Below are positions 6,906-10,567 of a stretch of 10,567 bases of DNA, in pieces. The position numbers were made by a program, and so were the translations under genes. A model generated the notes under the pieces. It was not told where the DNA came from. It was given only the letters and a program-made list of their open reading frames with translations, and ran no database searches. Source of the DNA: Spirochaetales bacterium (lineage in GTDB: Bacteria; Spirochaetota; Spirochaetia; Sphaerochaetales; Sphaerochaetaceae); assembly GCA_012519125.1 (NCBI GenBank), contig JAAYQY010000388.1, forward strand, positions 1-10,567. Reading direction: 5' to 3'. The first letter of the stretch is position 1, and every line of letters begins with the position of its first letter.

Positions 6906-7988
6906 TCAGAGAATCACATGGGCGCTGATCGGATCGAAGGTCACCCCCACTTCATCTCCCACCTTGTACAGTCCCTCTTTCACCGGATTATAGGAGATGG
7001 CTACAATTGGTTCTGTTCTCCCCTTCACACTGATCTCATACTCAACAGTAGCACCCAGGTAGACAGCCTCGGTGATTTTGCCGTTGAAAAAGGCTTGCTC
7101 GCTGTTTTTCTGGATATGCAAGCCTTCGGGTCGGATGACTACCGTCGCACGCTTGCCTGCCTTGACATCCTTGTTGAATGCAGGGAATTGGTACTGTTTC
7201 TGGTTGACTTCTACGGTAACCACATCAGAGACACTCTTCACCATACAGGAGAAAAAGTTTGCCCGACCGATGAAATCAGCGACAAAATGGTTGGTCGGCC
7301 TGCTGTAGATCTCAAACGGAGTTCCCAGCTGCTGGATCCTTCCCTTGTCCATGACCATGATCCGATCACTGACCGTCATCGCCTCGTCCTGATCATGGGT
7401 CACATAGATGCTGGTGATCCCAAACTGTTGCTGGATTCTCCTGATCTCTGTCCGCATCTGGTCCCTGAGTTTTGCATCTAGGTTGGACAGCGGTTCATCG
7501 AACAGCAGGACTCGCGGCTTGGTGACTATCGCCCTGGCAAGCGCTACGCGCTGCTGCTGGCCGCCTGAGAGTTGGCTGGGCTGTCGGGATCCAAGGGCGG
7601 AAAGCCCCATGGTCCGCATGATCACATCCACTTCGCTTTTGATCTGACTCTTCTTCATCCCCTTCAGTTCAAGGCCGAAGCCGATGTTCTCTTCCACCGT
7701 GAGGTGAGGGAAAATGGCATAGGACTGGAACACCATCGAAGAGTTGCGCTTATTGGCCGGCAAATCGTTCACCAACGTTCCATCAATGTAGACATCACCC
7801 TTGGTCTGTTTCTCAAACCCGCTGATGATTCTCAGCGTGGTGGTCTTGCCGCAGCCGGATGGGCCGAGGAAGGTGACCATCTCCCCTTCCTTTATCTCAA
7901 TATTGACATCATCGACTGCTGTGAACTCCTTGCTCTTGTCATCCTGGTCGGTGAAAATCTTGGTTACTTTTACTAAGGTTACGCTCAT
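6906..7988 (-). CDS. ABC transporter ATP-binding protein, Fe(3+)/AfuC/PotA-like
   Basis: Cytoplasmic ATPase that powers import through the permease encoded upstream, 360 residues, the normal length for the CUT1/Fe(3+)/polyamine-type ATPases with a C-terminal extension. Visible motifs are Walker A GPSGCGKT (42-49), Q-loop Gln88, signature [10 protein letters not shown] (140-149), Walker B VLLFDEP (160-166), D-loop SNLDA (168-172) and switch His198 in YVTHDQ. After about residue 240 comes the TOBE-type C-terminal region (TVVIRPEGL at 282-290, then a second beta-rich stretch to 360), which in relatives contacts regulators or the partner subunit. All catalytic residues are intact. AGGAG (7995-7999) lies 6 nt before the ATG and overlaps the permease stop codon, so the two are almost certainly co-translated. 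The gene is last in the binding protein-permease-ATPase operon. Confidence 0.96.
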   Translation of the reverse strand: MSVTLVKVTKIFTDQDDKSKEFTAVDDVNIEIKEGEMVTFLGPSGCGKTTTLRIISGFEKQTKGDVYIDGTLVNDLPANKRNSSMVFQSYAIFPHLTVEENIGFGLELKGMKKSQIKSEVDVIMRTMGLSALGSRQPSQLSGGQQQRVALARAIVTKPRVLLFDEPLSNLDAKLRDQMRTEIRRIQQQFGITSIYVTHDQDEAMTVSDRIMVMDKGRIQQLGTPFEIYSRPTNHFVADFIGRANFFSCMVKSVSDVVTVEVNQKQYQFPAFNKDVKAGKRATVVIRPEGLHIQKNSEQAFFNGKITEAVYLGATVEYEISVKGRTEPIVAISYNPVKEGLYKVGDEVGVTFDPISAHVIL

Positions 7989-7997
7989 GTTGTGCTC

Positions 7998-9689
7998 CTA
8001 CTGTGAGAGAATTGAACTGGTGGTGTGGTACTTCAACCGCAGGATCAGCTTGATCACGGCCATGGCTACCAAGATGATGGCCACCAGGATCAGACTGAAG
8101 GCTGCAGCCGCTCCAATGCGACCGCTCTCCACTTGGCTCATGATCTGGACCGTCATGAGTTTCCACCGTGCCGATACCAAGAAGATTGCTGCACTGATGG
8201 CCGTCATACTCCGCACAAAGCTGAAGATGAGGGAGCTGAAGAAAGCAGGAACCATCAGCGGCAGCGTTACCCGTTGGAAGGTCTTGTTGCTGTCTGCACC
8301 CAGATCGACAGCGGCCTCCTCAATGGAGGGGTCGATCTGCTTGAGGACAGCCACCCCACCCTGCACGCCGACGGGGATGTAGCGGAAGATGAAGTTCAGC
8401 AGCAGAATCAACAAGGTTCCCGTCAGATAGAGCGGATGTTTGTTGAAAGCCAGGATGTAGCCGATACCGACTACCGTGCCAGGCAGGGCAAAGCTGAGCA
8501 TGGAGGAGAACTCCATGAACTTTCTTCCCCAGAACTTCTTTCTGACCACCAAAAAGGCGATGATCATACCCAAGATACCTGCAGCCGGCGTGGAAAGGCC
8601 TGCGATGGCAAGGGTGTCGAGCACAGACTCAAAACCAACACGCCACACATAGACGAAATTTTGCAGAGTCAGTTTGGAGCTGTTTCCCCACGATTCTGCA
8701 AAAGCACCAAAGACGATGCTTGCATAGACGAGGATGATGAAGAAAGCAATCAGGCAGCAGACACCAAAAAGTATCCATCGGGCTTTGGGACTGACCAGAT
8801 CGTTGCTGGACTGGGTCGGCTTTCCGGTTACCGTCACGTACTGCTTCTTGCTCACCCAATACTTTTGGAGCATATAGGCTGATACTGAGGGAACCAGAAG
8901 GATGAAGGCAAGCGCTGCTCCCTTGGCAAAGTTGCCCATACCGGTTATCTCCAGATACGCTTGCACCGAGAGGATGGGAAACTGCGCTCCTGCCAGCACC
9001 AAGGGATTGCCGAAGTCGGCCAGCGACTCGACAAAAAGGATGAGCATGGAGGAGGCAACGCCCGGAATCGAAAGGGGCAAGGTTACCTTGCGAAAGATGG
9101 TGAACCTGTTGCCGCCCAGATCCATGGCAGCATCCTCAAGGGTGGGACTGATCGACTCAAGGACGCCCCGCAAGGTGATGTAAGCAACCGGGAAGAAGGT
9201 CAGCACCTGGGCAAAGAGCAACCCTTTTGCTCCATAGGCACTGGCATTCTGCATGCCGAGCAACGTTGAGCTGATGAACCCATTTCTTCCAAAGAGCATA
9301 ATCACAGCCAAGGCACCGATGAACGGGGGACTGATGATGGGAATCGTTGCGATCAGGTTGAAGAACCTACGTCCTGGGATGTTTGCCCGAGTCAGTGAGT
9401 AGGCAAAAATATAGGCTATCAAGGTACCCAATACGGCAGTGGCCACCCCCATCCATAGTGAATTGAAGAGGGCCTTGAGATAGTAGCCGTTCGAATACGT
9501 CAGTACATCGGTAAAGTTCTTGAATGAGAAGGCTCCATTGACTTGGAAACTGACCACTACCACCTTGTACAGTGGATAGATGATGAAGAGGACCAGTGAG
9601 AGGAGCAATAAAAGGATGACGCCCAACAAGAGCGGGTCCTTGCTCAGTTGGATGAAGCTGTGCCATGAGGAGATGATACGTTGTTTCAT
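7998..9689 (-). CDS. ABC transporter permease with two fused membrane domains (FbpB/AfuB-like)
   Basis: Membrane channel of an ABC importer, 563 residues. Two binding-protein-dependent transport domains are fused in one chain. Each half has its own EAA loop that docks on the ATPase: LEDAAMDLGG at 184-193 followed by VTLPL, and IEEAAVDLGA at 456-465 followed by VTLPL. About twelve membrane segments are visible, including 20-41, 78-100, 110-133, 157-175, 212-234, 255-275, 304-328, 355-383, 395-415, 423-440, 482-505 and 530-551. The fused form is typical of Fe(3+) FbpB and hexose-phosphate AfuB permeases, and one polypeptide would make the whole channel. GAGGT (9694-9698) lies 4 nt before the ATG. 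It ends 9 bp before the ATPase gene and starts 64 bp after the binding-protein gene, with a stem-loop in that gap. Confidence 0.95.
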   Translation of the reverse strand: MKQRIISSWHSFIQLSKDPLLLGVILLLLLSLVLFIIYPLYKVVVVSFQVNGAFSFKNFTDVLTYSNGYYLKALFNSLWMGVATAVLGTLIAYIFAYSLTRANIPGRRFFNLIATIPIISPPFIGALAVIMLFGRNGFISSTLLGMQNASAYGAKGLLFAQVLTFFPVAYITLRGVLESISPTLEDAAMDLGGNRFTIFRKVTLPLSIPGVASSMLILFVESLADFGNPLVLAGAQFPILSVQAYLEITGMGNFAKGAALAFILLVPSVSAYMLQKYWVSKKQYVTVTGKPTQSSNDLVSPKARWILFGVCCLIAFFIILVYASIVFGAFAESWGNSSKLTLQNFVYVWRVGFESVLDTLAIAGLSTPAAGILGMIIAFLVVRKKFWGRKFMEFSSMLSFALPGTVVGIGYILAFNKHPLYLTGTLLILLLNFIFRYIPVGVQGGVAVLKQIDPSIEEAAVDLGADSNKTFQRVTLPLMVPAFFSSLIFSFVRSMTAISAAIFLVSARWKLMTVQIMSQVESGRIGAAAAFSLILVAIILVAMAVIKLILRLKYHTTSSILSQ

Positions 9690-9713
9690 GAGGACCTCAT
9701 CAATGATTCAAAG

Positions 9714-9741
9714 CATCTCCAGCAGGTTTCTGCCGGAGATG
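9714..9741 (-). promoter_or_regulatory. Intergenic stem-loop between binding-protein and permease genes
   Basis: CATCTCC (9714-9720) pairs with GGAGATG (9735-9741), and inside it GCAG (9722-9725) pairs with CTGC (9730-9733) around a GTTT loop, with one A-C mismatch. This gives an 11-bp stem. Read on the minus strand it is followed only by CTTTGAA, so it is a poor complete terminator. It fits partial termination or protection of the 3' end of the upstream message, which is a common way to make more binding protein than permease. Confidence 0.55.
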
Positions 9742-9753
9742 GAAAACCCAAAG

Positions 9754-10567
9754 TTACTTCTTGGCCGAAAGCACTTCGCTGACCCAGCGTTCCACCAGTT
9801 CAGCCTTGCGGCTGCTGTAGTAGGAAAGGTCTACGCCCACCACGTTGAGGGTGGAGAACGCAGGCATGACTGGATCGATCTCAGCATCGTCGATAACCGG
9901 ATAGAAGTAGGTTCCGGTAGACTTGAGCACATCCTGTCCCTTCTTGCTGACCAGCCACTCCATGAAGATCTTGGCAGCCTCATAGTTCTTGGCTCCCTTG
10001 AGAATCGAAGCGGCGGGGAACTCAAACCCGAAACCTTCGCTGGGGAAGACAATTTCGATCGGTTGTCCGTTTGCCTTCATCTGGAAGAAAGCGGGGGAGA
10101 ACTGGATGCCGATGGCAGCATCACCGACGTTCACACCCTTGGAGGGGCCTGTCCCACTTGAGGTGTAGGTCTGGATGTTGGCATTCAGCTTGGCCATGTA
10201 GGAAAACGCCTCATCTTCGCCCATAATCTCGATCAGGCTGTACACCATGGTCGTTGCCGTACCACTGGCCTGCGGAGTCGGCATCTGGATCAGGTTCCTG
10301 TACTCGGGCTTGAGCAGGTCGGCCCAACTGGTCGGAACCTTTGCTCCTGCCTTCTGCAGTGCTACGGTATTCACCCCAAAGCAGAGCGGATTCATGTAGA
10401 AGCCTCTCCAATACCCTTCACTATACTTGAACTCTGCACCCAAAGCTTCAAATGCCGGTCCTTTGTAGGGGACGGTCAAACCATCTTTCTTGGCAATGAC
10501 ATGGTTGTCACTTGGAGCACCAAGCCAAACATCAGCTTGGGGTCTGCCGCTCTCAGCCTGGATCCTG
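9754..10567 (-). CDS. ABC transporter periplasmic substrate-binding protein, Fe(3+)/AfuA-like (5' end cut by window edge)
   Basis: Periplasmic binding protein that would deliver substrate to the permease downstream. The last 270 residues are present; the frame stays open to the right edge, so the signal peptide and first part are missing. The TTG at 10479 is internal, not a start, because the conserved family sequence AESGRPQADVWLGAPSD lies upstream of it. Other family segments are a central GFYMNPLCFGVNT, PTPQASGTATTM, GDAAIGIQFS (visible residues 148-157), PSEGFGFEFPAASILKGAKN, AAKIFMEWLVS, and a C-terminal VDLSYYSSRKAELVERW. These place it with the ferric/AfuA/phosphonate-type binding proteins. 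Its partners fit, but the paired tyrosines of classical ferric FbpA are not evident at the expected place; a YY pair does occur at visible residues 249-250. The ligand could be Fe(3+), a sugar phosphate as in AfuA, or another anion. Confidence 0.9.
   Translation of the reverse strand, partial: RIQAESGRPQADVWLGAPSDNHVIAKKDGLTVPYKGPAFEALGAEFKYSEGYWRGFYMNPLCFGVNTVALQKAGAKVPTSWADLLKPEYRNLIQMPTPQASGTATTMVYSLIEIMGEDEAFSYMAKLNANIQTYTSSGTGPSKGVNVGDAAIGIQFSPAFFQMKANGQPIEIVFPSEGFGFEFPAASILKGAKNYEAAKIFMEWLVSKKGQDVLKSTGTYFYPVIDDAEIDPVMPAFSTLNVVGVDLSYYSSRKAELVERWVSEVLSAKK

Noticed and set aside
8025..8882. 285-codon plus-strand open frame
   Set aside because: Antisense to the permease, whose two EAA loops and membrane segments are clear. 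The plus product is His/Gln/Asp-rich shadow sequence.
9754..10479. Binding protein starting at 10479
   Set aside because: The codon there is TTG, and family-conserved sequence (PQADVWLGAPSD) continues upstream in the same frame to the window edge, so the gene is simply cut off.

Overview
The window reads as an ordinary chromosomal stretch of a diderm bacterium. Two lipoproteins, an outer-membrane TolC-type protein and a periplasmic binding protein imply two membranes. Base composition looks close to balanced by eye. The small lipoprotein has a relaxed lipobox (Phe at -4, Ser at -3), a pattern tolerated in spirochaetes. A spirochaete such as a Sphaerochaeta relative is my best guess, but this is weak inference. 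There is no rRNA, tRNA, CRISPR array, integrase, transposase or insertion sequence.

Region 1 (1-5349, minus strand) is a three-gene tripartite efflux operon. It runs from a lipoprotein membrane-fusion protein (4246-5349) to an RND inner-membrane pump (1159-4233) to a TolC-family outer-membrane channel (1-1162, cut by the window edge). Gaps are 12 bp and then a 4-bp ATGA overlap, with strong ribosome binding sites before the pump and channel genes. Together the products would form one channel from the inner membrane and periplasm to the outside. No regulator gene lies beside the operon in the window.

Region 2 (5350-5591) is a 242-bp divergent intergenic region unusually rich in dyad symmetry. 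It holds a perfect 14-bp palindrome and a near-palindrome on the efflux side. It also holds a good sigma70-like promoter reading right, and then three back-to-back inverted repeats in the leader of the next gene.

Region 3 (5592-6904, plus strand) holds a divergent cation-diffusion-facilitator-like membrane protein, whose usual metal-binding side chains are replaced, and a small unknown lipoprotein 56 bp downstream.

Region 4 (6906-10567, minus strand) is an ABC importer of the Fe(3+)/AfuABC type. The order is binding protein (cut by the right edge), a single permease with two fused membrane domains, and an ATPase with a C-terminal regulatory part. A stem-loop separates the binding-protein gene from the permease gene. 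The ATPase gene meets the small lipoprotein gene tail to tail with one base between them, and a terminator-like hairpin for the ABC operon lies inside the lipoprotein coding sequence.

Nothing here amounts to a clearly new system. The points most worth a second look are the dyad-rich leader of the CDF-like gene, the altered ion-site residues in both the CDF-like protein and the RND pump, and the terminator embedded in a convergent gene.
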